Positions 25,796 to 33,513 of a stretch of 64,000 nucleotides of DNA are shown here, piece by piece. Origin of the DNA: SAR116 cluster bacterium AG-337-N21 (GTDB lineage Bacteria > Pseudomonadota > Alphaproteobacteria > Puniceispirillales > Marisalimonadaceae). Under the pieces are notes generated by a model. The model worked only from the letters and a program-made list of their open reading frames with translations, made no database searches and was not told where the DNA came from. How positions within the stretch are numbered: the first letter of the stretch is position 1; each line of letters begins with the position of its first letter. Location: positions 1-64,000 of the forward strand of contig QBZZ01000001.1 of assembly GCA_003282145.1 (NCBI GenBank), read 5' to 3'. The translations under genes and the position numbers were made by a program.

Positions 25796-26035
25796 ATGCC
25801 AAATATAAAAAAATATTTCAAAAAATTTAAAATCAAATTGCCCAAAGAAAATTATTTGAAAGAAAGAAGAACTAGGGAAAAAGATTTATTAGCAAAATTT
25901 GCAAAAGGTGAGGTTGACTTAGATTATGCTAACAAATGGAATGCCCCACTCTTAAAAAAGAAAGTCAAAACTAAAACTATGATTATCATTAATTCAATTT
26001 TGGTATGCATTATGATGTATTTAATAATGAAATAA
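25796..26035 (+). CDS. Basic tail-anchored small protein
   Basis: 79 residues, very lysine-rich N-terminal part (for example KKYFKKFKIKLPK), a helical middle and one C-terminal membrane span (IIINSILVCIMMYLIM). This would be a tail-anchored inner-membrane protein. It ends 2 nt before the next gene. Function is unknown. Confidence 0.55.
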   Translation: MPNIKKYFKKFKIKLPKENYLKERRTREKDLLAKFAKGEVDLDYANKWNAPLLKKKVKTKTMIIINSILVCIMMYLIMK

Positions 26036-26037
26036 TT

Positions 26038-26235
26038 ATGCAAAAAATTTTAATTATTTTAGGAATAGTTATTTTAGTGATTGGATTACCTTATCCTTAC
26101 ATCAAAAAAATAGGCTTAGAACAATTGCCTGGAGATGTTATATTTAAATCTGTAAACTCAACTTTCTTATTTCCAGTAGTAACGTGCATAATAGTTAGTG
26201 TTGTTTTAACCATAATTTTTAATTTATTCAAATGA
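26038..26235 (+). CDS. DUF2905-type small membrane protein
   Basis: 65 residues with two membrane spans flanking LEQLPGDVIFKSVNSTFLFP, which matches the GRLPGDI...FYFP signature of DUF2905. ATG 26038 is chosen because it gives the family N-terminus; an in-frame ATG 33 nt earlier lies inside the upstream gene. The function of the family is unknown. It overlaps the next gene by 4 nt. Confidence 0.8.
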   Translation: MQKILIILGIVILVIGLPYPYIKKIGLEQLPGDVIFKSVNSTFLFPVVTCIIVSVVLTIIFNLFK

Positions 26236-26453
26236 GTGAGTTTGTATTAGTCATAATTGTAACAATGGGTTTAGGTAAAGAACCTTCATCATTCGAAATA
26301 AGATTGCCTAAAGCAACTTACAAACAATGTATAAAAGATTCTAAAACTTATGATTTTCCCTATAAAGAAATACATAAAGTAATTTCTATAAAAACTAGAT
26401 GTGAAAAAGTTATTGGAAAACCAAAACAATTAAATAACGGAAAATCTATTTGA
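26232..26453 (+). CDS. Small protein with N-terminal hydrophobic segment
   Basis: 73 residues, ATG overlapping the previous stop (ATGA). A short hydrophobic start (EFVLVIIVTMGLG) could be a signal or anchor. The rest is polar with two cysteines (YKQCIK, TRCEK) that could form a disulfide outside the cytoplasm. The family is not recognised. Confidence 0.5.
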   Translation: MSEFVLVIIVTMGLGKEPSSFEIRLPKATYKQCIKDSKTYDFPYKEIHKVISIKTRCEKVIGKPKQLNNGKSI

Positions 26454-26470
26454 AAAGTTTTAAATAATTT

Positions 26471-27271
26471 TTATCCATAATCCTTTATTAACTTTACCGC
26501 CCAATCAATAATATTTGGATTTTTTTCTGCATTTAAAATAAACTCTTGACCATAACCCAAACAATCTACAAGACAATTTAATTCATCTTTCCATTTTAAT
26601 CTGTTGAGAAAAAGATTGTTTGTTTTAGAAAAGAATTTTTTTGGTAATTTCCAATTAGATCTTGAACTATTTTCCTCTGTTAGTACTAGATCTTTATGTG
26701 TTTTTCTAAAAAGACCATGACCTCTATATTCAATTTCTTTGTTGTTAAAAGTTAAATTCTTTTTGCTTATGTAAATAGTATTATTAGAATATCTTGATAA
26801 ATCCCCAAAACCATGAGGATGAGTTGTTCCTAATTGATCTAAATGAGTTATTATATTATCTCTTCCTTGAACTACCTTATCAATTTGTAACCATCCAAAT
26901 ATATGATGTAGATGTTTTCCTTTTCTAGAAAACTGTTTAAACCAACCAAAAAATAAAAATAAGTCTCCGGTGTTTACATGTTGTTTTTTTAATTCTGTTT
27001 GTGATGAATTTGCTTGTCCAAAAATTCCAATTTCTTCAGTTAATAAGGGATCAAAATGACAATAACTTTCAGATGTCACAGATTTTGCAGAGGATTCTTT
27101 GAGTAAATCTTTCCCAGAAATTCCATTAAAAAACAGATCTTTATATTTATGAGGTGATGGAGATTTCTGTGGGATAGGTATTGAAAAAATATTCCCATTA
27201 TCAAAAATAGGAGAAGCAACTCCACCTGCAGAAGAATCAAAGCCTTTTCTACTCAAAATAATATTCTTCAA
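26471..27271 (-). CDS. Nmad3-like nucleotide-modification-associated protein
   Basis: The N-terminus NIILSRKGFDSSAGGVASPI with GNIFSIPIP after it closely matches the Nmad3 domain, which comparative genomics linked to hypermodified DNA bases. Later conserved-looking parts are CHFDPLL, LFLFFGWF, HLHHIFGWLQI and LTEENSSRSNWKLP. The length of 266 residues would be a single complete domain. The chemistry of Nmad3 is not established. No methylase, glycosyltransferase or phage structural gene lies next to it. The domain call is from memory of the family, not from a search. Confidence 0.7.
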   Translation of the reverse strand: MKNIILSRKGFDSSAGGVASPIFDNGNIFSIPIPQKSPSPHKYKDLFFNGISGKDLLKESSAKSVTSESYCHFDPLLTEEIGIFGQANSSQTELKKQHVNTGDLFLFFGWFKQFSRKGKHLHHIFGWLQIDKVVQGRDNIITHLDQLGTTHPHGFGDLSRYSNNTIYISKKNLTFNNKEIEYRGHGLFRKTHKDLVLTEENSSRSNWKLPKKFFSKTNNLFLNRLKWKDELNCLVDCLGYGQEFILNAEKNPNIIDWAVKLIKDYG

Positions 27272-27436
27272 TTATTTTTCCTTTTTAAAGACTTTAAGCT
27301 AAACATATATTATCAACCCTAATATTAATAGAATTATATCTATTCAAATTAATTTTCTTCCTTACTAAAAAAATAAAGGAGAGTGTACCCCCCCTTTTTA
27401 TTTTGAAAAAATTTTACACATCATTAAGTTAAGTAT

Positions 27437-27880
27437 ATGAAATTATTATTTTTTATATTGATATTATGTTTTCTTCAAAATTGTAGCAAAGATAATGCAG
27501 TTGTTGTTAGTCAAATATCTGAAATAAAACCTTACAAATTAACAACTCCTCCAATTATTAATTGGGAAAAGAAATTTACCCTTCAATATCAAGGAATTTT
27601 TTATAGATATGAGCAAGATTTTGGATTGAGTTTCGCATTCACTGATGATTATTCACAAGGAAAATTTTACTATAAATTAAATAATGATATTGAAAAAGGT
27701 CACATTATTTTAACAGGTACTAATCAAGCAGGATATTGGTTTAGGTGGAATGACAGATATGCAGAGGGTAATCTTCAATTACGAGAATATACTGATGGTT
27801 CATTAAGAGGTAAAATCTATATTGATGATGGATCGATGTTAGGAAAAGAATTTGGTGAGTTTAAAGGGTTCAAAAAATGA
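27437..27880 (+). CDS. Lipoprotein of unknown function
   Basis: A lipoprotein signal peptide ends with the lipobox LQNC (Cys16). The mature part is about 130 residues of likely beta structure, with a Tyr/Trp-rich repeat-like pattern (QGKFYYKL, GYWFRWND, GNLQLREY, GKIYIDDG). It would be held in the periplasm or outer membrane. Its stop overlaps the start of the MORN-repeat gene by 4 nt, so the two products probably work together. No family is recognised. Confidence 0.6.
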   Translation: MKLLFFILILCFLQNCSKDNAVVVSQISEIKPYKLTTPPIINWEKKFTLQYQGIFYRYEQDFGLSFAFTDDYSQGKFYYKLNNDIEKGHIILTGTNQAGYWFRWNDRYAEGNLQLREYTDGSLRGKIYIDDGSMLGKEFGEFKGFKK

Positions 27881-28458
27881 TGGAGGTTTATAAAAAGTTC
27901 TTTTTATTTTTAGGACTTACAATCCTCTTTTGCTTATATGCTTCTATTGTTTGGAGTGAAACAATGGGAGACTTAATTTGGAGAGATGGAAACTACTATA
28001 AGAAATTCTCTGATGTCCCCTTCAATGGAAAAGTTAATGGGGATATTAAAGGTCTAATTAAAAATGGGAAAAAAGAAGGAACATGGGTTCGTTATTATGA
28101 AAATGGACAGTTGTTTTCTGTTTCAAATTATAATATGGGAAGAAAAGATGGTGCTTGGATTACTTATAATAATAAAGGAATGTTAATAGAAAAAGGGTTG
28201 TATAAAAACGATCTTGAAGAAGGACCTTGGATACGTTTTTATGAAAATGGTGAAATCAATTACAAAGGTGATTTTATAAATGGTAAAAAAGTAGGCCTTT
28301 GGATCGCATACCACTTCAACGGACAGCTAGAATATAAGGGCAGTTTTAAGAATGGCAAGAAAGACGGTGTTTGGAAATATTATGCAGCAACAGGATCTAT
28401 CGTTGAAGAACATTCTGGAATATATAAAAATGATAAAAAAGTCAGTAGTAAAACCTAA
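27877..28458 (+). CDS. Secreted MORN-repeat protein (YwqK-like)
   Basis: After an N-terminal membrane or signal segment (about residues 8-26), the protein has five tandem repeats of about 24 residues with the pattern NGKK-G-W--YY-NG-----Y. Examples are NGKKEGTWVRYYENGQ and NDLEEGPWIRFYENGE. This is the MORN / YwqK-like repeat found in many bacterial surface and antitoxin-labelled proteins. The antitoxin label has little support for exported forms such as this one. It is translationally coupled to the preceding lipoprotein. Confidence 0.8.
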   Translation: MMEVYKKFFLFLGLTILFCLYASIVWSETMGDLIWRDGNYYKKFSDVPFNGKVNGDIKGLIKNGKKEGTWVRYYENGQLFSVSNYNMGRKDGAWITYNNKGMLIEKGLYKNDLEEGPWIRFYENGEINYKGDFINGKKVGLWIAYHFNGQLEYKGSFKNGKKDGVWKYYAATGSIVEEHSGIYKNDKKVSSKT

Positions 28459-28459
28459 T
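28450..28459 (+). repeat. Island repeat AAAACCTAAT, copy 3
   Basis: AAAACCTAATAACTAAAA overlaps the end of the MORN gene (stop TAA) and continues as ACATCAAGATAGTAT, a diverged version of copies 1 and 2. Confidence 0.4.
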
Positions 28460-28497
28460 AACTAAAACATCAAGATAGTATTCTAAAAGAGGTTTTT

Positions 28498-28893
28498 ATG
28501 CATAATACTTCGGAAAATATAGTTTATAAACATCATGAAGCGATCAATTCTCAAGATGAAACGGGTTATCTTGATACTGTAAAATTTCCATTTACATATC
28601 ATAATTATAATGGTGTTTCGATAACAATTAAAGATATAGAAGATTATAAGATTAATTATAAAATGCCATGGAATATAATTAAGGAAACAGAAGAAAATTG
28701 GTCGCATACAGACATGGACAAAATTGAAGAAGTGGCACGTTCTAATACATCAGTTGTTTATAAACTAATAATGAGAAGAATAAATAAATCAGGCATTACA
28801 GATCTTGTTATTCAGGTAATATGGATTGCTGTCTATTCAAAAGGTGAATGGGGCATCCAATTTAGGCATAATTTAGGGACACCCACTCCCTAA
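28498..28893 (+). CDS. NTF2/SnoaL-like small protein
   Basis: 131 residues: an N-terminal helix with HHEAINSQDETGYLDTVKFP, FTYHNYNG strand, a WSHTDMDKIEEV segment and C-terminal strands (SVVYKLIMRRIN, VIQVIWIAVYSKGEWGIQF). This order fits the NTF2-like fold of small enzymes and binding proteins. AAAGAGG precedes the ATG. A second, distant member is at 24449. The substrate is unknown. Confidence 0.65.
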   Translation: MHNTSENIVYKHHEAINSQDETGYLDTVKFPFTYHNYNGVSITIKDIEDYKINYKMPWNIIKETEENWSHTDMDKIEEVARSNTSVVYKLIMRRINKSGITDLVIQVIWIAVYSKGEWGIQFRHNLGTPTP

Positions 28894-28904
28894 TAACTAA
28901 AAAG

Positions 28905-28914
28905 AAAACCTAAT
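28905..28914 (+). repeat. Island repeat AAAACCTAAT, copy 4
   Basis: AAAACCTAATTTAATAACTAATATAGTATTATA downstream of the NTF2-like gene; only the first part matches the other copies well. Confidence 0.35.
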
Positions 28915-28989
28915 TTAATAACTAATATAGTATTATATCACATACAAACCACCAACATCGAAAAACTGACAAGAATTAATCTCTTTAAT

Positions 28990-29238
28990 CTAATTGATGG
29001 AGATGCCTCTAAGCATAGTAAATAAAGGAATTATCTTAGAAATTAGAGTTTGAATTAAATTAAACGGATTTATTCCTAATCTCGGTAATATAATAAATAT
29101 TATTCCAAAAATTATTAATGTTAGAGAAATTGGAATTATATATTTTAAAGATTCATGTTTTTTATTAATTTTTATTAAGTTCAATAATAAAAAACAAACA
29201 GTAAACGATATAGTTAAAAAAATAATAATTTTAAACAT
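28990..29238 (-). CDS. Small membrane protein of unknown function
   Basis: 82 residues, largely hydrophobic, with two to three membrane segments (about 3-21, 33-53 and a weaker one near 60-75). It has few charged residues and no motif. It is transcribed alone against the preceding run. The length of the open frame in AT-rich DNA makes it moderately credible. Confidence 0.45.
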   Translation of the reverse strand: MFKIIIFLTISFTVCFLLLNLIKINKKHESLKYIIPISLTLIIFGIIFIILPRLGINPFNLIQTLISKIIPLFTMLRGISIN

Positions 29239-29490
29239 TTAATTAATTTAAAATTATTGAATATTTGATTTTTTCGGAATGAACTTAAAGATAATATTGG
29301 ATATATAAGTTTTAATTTTATTATAATTCCAAATACCAATAAAGCATGAAAGCGCTAAAAGAAAAGTTGATAAAAAACTAGATGAAGAAATAATGCACAT
29401 ATATTATAAATATAATATTTTTTAGGAATTATCAATATTAATTAACAAACTTAGACATTATCAAGATAAAAATATTCAAATTTGAAAATA

Positions 29491-29841
29491 TTATTCATGC
29501 TCTCCGCCTCTATCATTAGGATCTAACTCTATTCTTTTTCCATCAACATATATTGCACGGCTTCGACTAGGTGTATAATAATTTCCAAAATAACTTGGTT
29601 TTCTCTTAGCAGTTTCAAAAGTAGCTACTGTGATAGCAATTGCACTTAATAAAAGTATATGTGCAATTGTTGTTATTCCAAAAATCCACATACTAGTAAA
29701 ATACATTGAAAAAATAATACACCACATCCATGCTAAAACCTGCATGATCATATGTCTTGTATTGGTGTCTGGAATATTTTTTAGAGGGTTTTTGTTATGG
29801 TTCATAACAATATTCCAATTATCATAAATTGTTTTTTGCAC
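29491..29841 (-). CDS. Two-span membrane protein of unknown function
   Basis: 116 residues: a polar N-terminus, two membrane helices (about 33-54 and 57-74), then a tail with FGNYYTPSRSRAIYVDGKRI and an acidic end (DPNDRGGEHE). The clear polar/hydrophobic layout and an AAGGAG site (reverse strand, before 29841) support a real gene. The family is not recognised. Confidence 0.6.
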   Translation of the reverse strand: MQKTIYDNWNIVMNHNKNPLKNIPDTNTRHMIMQVLAWMWCIIFSMYFTSMWIFGITTIAHILLLSAIAITVATFETAKRKPSYFGNYYTPSRSRAIYVDGKRIELDPNDRGGEHE

Positions 29842-29958
29842 GATATCTCCTTACTCTGAGTCAATATTAGAGTATTTTTACATTAAATAAAAGCATTTAA
29901 CATGTTTAATTATTAAACATTGTTGTTATTTCAATACATTTTTCGTTAAGATTTAAAA

Positions 29959-30807
29959 ATGAATAAATTTTTTGTAATATTTTTTTTATTAATTTTATTA
30001 TGTAGTTGTGTAACAACTAAAAAAAATAATGATTTTCCTGAAATAGACACAAAAGTAGGTGTATCTCAAGATCAAGTAAAAAACGATGTTATTGAATATA
30101 AATTTGTTCAGTGGAAATGTTATAAATCCCATTGGTTGAATAAATATAAACAACTTGCCTATACAATTGGATATTTCCCAGAATTTCGAAAAATTGACCA
30201 AAATAGTAAAATTGGAATGTCTTTGTTAAATGATACAAAAGAAAAAAAACTCGCGATATATTCTCGTAAAGGTGTTCAACATTACTGGGATTGGGGAGGA
30301 GAAAAATACAATAATTATCAAATAATAATTCATCCTTCTGGTAATGGATGGTTTTATAATTTTGAGAATACAAAATCAGGCGAACAAATAAGTCCAAAAC
30401 ATACTTATGATTGCCAAAGTTCTGAAACTACCTATATATCGATAAAAAATATAAAAAATATTTTGAATGAATTAAAAGATGTACCAAATTTTGAATTAAG
30501 AAATTTAAAAAATATTGTACAAGTTCATATGAATAAATGTTTTAAATTAAACTTTTCATCTATAAATAATTTAAAAAATCATCCTACAGTTTCTCTTCAA
30601 ATTTTTATTAATAATGACGGATTAATAAATAGTACAAGCATTGTTGATCGAAAAAAGTATGAGAACGATGCTGAATATAAAATTATTGCAGATATTGCTA
30701 ATAAAGCAGCTTTAAATTGTTTATATTTGCCAATTCCAAATAATAAAATTAAATTATTTAAAAACTTTATAATGAAATTTGATCCAAAATTCATATTAGA
30801 AAAATAA
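29959..30807 (+). CDS. Lipoprotein with a TolA-like C-terminal domain
   Basis: A lipobox LCSC (about residues 15-18) gives a lipid anchor. The middle region (about 40-165) is Tyr/Trp-rich and unknown. The last 95 residues match the pattern of alphaproteobacterial TolA domain III: IVQVHMNKCF, VSLQIFINNDGLI, DAEYKIIADIANKAALNC and a FDPKFIL ending. TolA normally spans the periplasm and is anchored in the inner membrane by one helix, so a lipid-anchored version without the long helical domain is unusual. It stands alone, without tol genes nearby. Confidence 0.65.
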   Translation: MNKFFVIFFLLILLCSCVTTKKNNDFPEIDTKVGVSQDQVKNDVIEYKFVQWKCYKSHWLNKYKQLAYTIGYFPEFRKIDQNSKIGMSLLNDTKEKKLAIYSRKGVQHYWDWGGEKYNNYQIIIHPSGNGWFYNFENTKSGEQISPKHTYDCQSSETTYISIKNIKNILNELKDVPNFELRNLKNIVQVHMNKCFKLNFSSINNLKNHPTVSLQIFINNDGLINSTSIVDRKKYENDAEYKIIADIANKAALNCLYLPIPNNKIKLFKNFIMKFDPKFILEK

Positions 30808-30953
30808 AAACTTCCCTTTATGAAGTAAATAAGTTTTATTATTTAAAAACCTTGAAATCAAAAGTACACTTAAAAATTTTGAAATAATTTTAGCCTTTTT
30901 ACGATTTAAATTATTATTTCTATAAATATTTAAATTGAATAATATTAATAATC

Positions 30954-30983
30954 TTTACCTTTAATGTTTATTTTGACTAGACT
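30954..30983 (+). promoter_or_regulatory. Promoter-like element, copy 3; upstream of the GST pseudogene
   Basis: TTTACC at 30954-30959, 18 nt, TAGACT at 30978-30983. The ATG of the dead GST gene is at 30989, five bases later, again predicting a leaderless transcript. Confidence 0.5.
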
Positions 30984-30988
30984 GAGCT

Positions 30989-31620
30989 ATGAAAATAATA
31001 ATCGCCAGTCCTAGTCCATTTGCACGAAAAATAAGAGTAATATTACGTGAAAAAAACATAAGTTTTGAAGAAATTATTGATGTTCCATAGAATTCAGAGA
31101 CACTTACTGATGGGTTAATCCTCCAAGAAAAATTCCAATACTGATTAATGACAATCTTGAACCATTGTTTGATAGTAAAGTTATTGCTCAATATCTAGAT
31201 TACTATAAATCAAAAACTCTCTTCTATCCTAAAGACTTAAAAGAAAATATTTCTGCGCGGTTAATTGAAACCATAGCAGACGGAATATGTGATGCCCTCG
31301 TTTTAATATTCCTTGAAAATTCAAGAACAGTAGCTTAAAGAAGCAAAACTTGGATTAGAAGACAAGAGAAAAAAATATTTGAAGGAGTTGAATATCTCTC
31401 ACAACACTTGGATGCAAAAATATACTTTGTTGGTAATCATTTTAATATTGCTTATGTTAGTAGATTTTCTTGTTTGGAATATCTTAACCTAAGATTTCCC
31501 CAATTGAAATGAAGAAATAAGTACAAAATTTTGTTCAAATATTGGAATATACATAAAAATAGAGAATCATTCAAAAAAATAAAACCAATAACGCAAATTA
31601 TCGAGTCACTTGATAATTAA
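30989..31620 (+). pseudogene. Broken glutathione S-transferase gene
   Basis: Starting at ATG 30989 the frame gives MKIIIASPSPFARKIRVILR and then ISFEEIIDVP before a stop at 31088. Translation of downstream frames continues the family: RKIPILINDNLEPLFDSKVI with AQYLDYY (the thioredoxin-fold half), then GVEYLSQHLDAKIYFVGNHF with NIAYV (the helical half). Several stops and at least one frameshift break it. The original was a small YibF-type GST of about 200 residues. The promoter-like element in front is still intact. Confidence 0.8.
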
Positions 31621-31728
31621 ATAATTTTAGTGATAAGTAAAAATTGTATTATTTTTTATTATAATTTGATTGATAATATGATAAAAAGTTAGATTAATAA
31701 TCCCTTTCAGTTAAAAGTTATTTTAAAA

Positions 31729-32079
31729 ATGTTATATCTGATTTCCAAAGTTTTAGTCACTGCATTTTTAATTGTTATTATTAGTGAAATTGCTAAAACT
31801 AATGAGCGTATGGGAGGACTGGTTGCTGCACTTCCGATAACGACCATTATGATTCTATTTTGGTTATATTATGAAAAAACACCCACAGAAAAAATTTCTA
31901 ACCATATGTCGTTTACATTTTTGTATGTCCTTCCTACACTTCCTATGTTTTTAACTTTTCCATATTTAATAAACAAGTTTGGATTTTATATATCAGTGAT
32001 ATTAAGTATTGTTATGACAATTTTTTTTATATTTATTGTAGATTTTATTTCAAAAAAGTTTGGATATAAAATTGTATGA
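31729..32079 (+). CDS. DUF3147-family membrane protein
   Basis: 116 residues with four membrane segments. The conserved SEIAKTNERMGGLVAALPIT loop after the first span and the TFLYVLPTLPMFL third span are typical of DUF3147. The family is widespread and uncharacterised. The start ATG has no strong Shine-Dalgarno. It stands between two pseudogenes. Confidence 0.8.
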   Translation: MLYLISKVLVTAFLIVIISEIAKTNERMGGLVAALPITTIMILFWLYYEKTPTEKISNHMSFTFLYVLPTLPMFLTFPYLINKFGFYISVILSIVMTIFFIFIVDFISKKFGYKIV

Positions 32080-32206
32080 TGAGTGTGTATAATGATTATT
32101 ATTATTTTAAAACTAACAATCCAAACAAACGCGCAATTTATGAGTTGTCTCTAAAGAATATTGATTATTGTTTAACAATCTTAATGCTAACTTTTAAGTT
32201 GCGGCA

Positions 32207-32567
32207 ATGTTTTTTATATTCAAAAAATTCTTAATATTTTTAGGAGTTTTATTTTGTCTTTTTATCAATTCTTCAAAAGTTTGGAGTAATTCAAATGTTG
32301 GTTTAGTAGAGATTAAGTTACCAGATAATTTAGACGATAAAAGAGGGTTTTGTATTAATATTAAAGGATATAAATTTAAGGCTAAAATAAAAAGAGGGAT
32401 TCAAGTACACACTTGTTACTCTTACTAAGGGAAAATTGCTGTTGACCAAGGTTTGGATTAAAAAAACTTAAACAAAGACAATTATTTTTTCCTAATTTTG
32501 GTGTATGTTTGCAAACCGCTTCATACAAGAACATGATAAGTTTAAATCTTATAAAATGTAAAAACTT
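32207..32567 (+). pseudogene. Broken gene for a secreted ricin-type (beta-trefoil) lectin-like protein
   Basis: The first 73 codons encode a signal peptide (ending near KVWS) and LDDKRGFCINIKGYKFKAKI with IQVHTCYSY, then a TAA at 32426. In the same frame GKIAVDQGLD continues, then a stop. A shifted frame gives FPNFGVCLQTASYKNMISLN and LIKCKN. The repeated C-L-I pattern recalls beta-trefoil lectin modules. The split among frames shows decay. Confidence 0.6.
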
Positions 32568-32699
32568 TCTTCTTATCAAAGCTGGTGTGTAAGATATTTT
32601 TCAAATGGAGAGGTTTTTAAAGTTAAATTATTTAATTTTAACTAAAATTAGTATTCACAAAAAAATATTCAAATAACTAAATCCAATTAATCTTGCTTA

Positions 32700-33122
32700 T
32701 TAATTACATTTCTTGTTTTGTTCTGTCATTTCTCTTTTTCTTATAGGCATTTTGTCGATAATATTATAAATTTCTTTTAATAATGAAATATCTGTTGAAT
32801 GTGATTTATCTTGTCCATCGTAGCCAATTAACCAGATACCATATTTATTAATATATCTGTCTGGCATAATATAATTATTAATTTCATCCCCAACGATTCT
32901 AATGTACTTCAAATTTCTAGCCTCATTTTCACAACTATTATTTTTAAAAAAATCGTCAGTTTCATTAATAAAATGAACATATTTTGCCTTTGAAATAAAA
33001 AGAACTATCCTTTTTTCCCACAATAGTGAGTTGATATAACTTTCTAAATTTGTTTTTGTAGTTGAATTGCTCATGGTTGGAATCGTCAATAAAGTTAATA
33101 ATATACATAATTTTTTTTTCAT
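32700..33122 (-). CDS. DUF4174-family secreted protein
   Basis: 140 residues with an N-terminal signal peptide (about 1-20). The rest fits DUF4174: LLWEKRIVLFISKAKY strand, a GIWLIGYDGQDKSHS turn and LLKEIYNIIDKMPIRKREM at the end. The family is exported, has a thioredoxin-like pattern, and is uncharacterised. It stands alone on the minus strand. Confidence 0.75.
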   Translation of the reverse strand: MKKKLCILLTLLTIPTMSNSTTKTNLESYINSLLWEKRIVLFISKAKYVHFINETDDFFKNNSCENEARNLKYIRIVGDEINNYIMPDRYINKYGIWLIGYDGQDKSHSTDISLLKEIYNIIDKMPIRKREMTEQNKKCN

Positions 33123-33513
33123 TATTTTATTCTACCTAATTTTCAGTATAAAACAGTGCGTATTAATATGGATAAAAGAATATACAATCTAAAATGTTAA
33201 ACTTTAGTATGAATTTTTTCTAAATCATCTACTGCGGGATACCAACATAGTTTTATTTTATTGTCCTAATTTTAACAATATTAAGATTTTTTGAATTAAA
33301 TATCGTTTTAATACCTTAATATTATTATAAAAAATTATAAAAAGTTAAGTAGAATATCTAAAATTTTGCTTATGAATTTACTAAGTCAGAGATATAGCCA
33401 TTAGTTTAATAATAGTTGTTAACAATTAAAAATATTTAAATTTATTTGAAATATTTACCTTTTTATATCTTACTAATTATAATGTTTATAATAAAACTAA
33501 ATATAGGAATGTT
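33123..33513. other. AT-rich gap without genes
   Basis: 391 nt. The only feature I see is the promoter-like element at 33454-33483 for the methyltransferase gene. Confidence 0.6.
33454..33483 (+). promoter_or_regulatory. Promoter-like element, copy 4 (TTTACC, 18 nt, TATAAT)
   Basis: TTTACC at 33454-33459 and a perfect TATAAT at 33478-33483, again 18 nt apart. The start codon is 30 nt downstream, so this mRNA would have a short leader. Confidence 0.6.
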
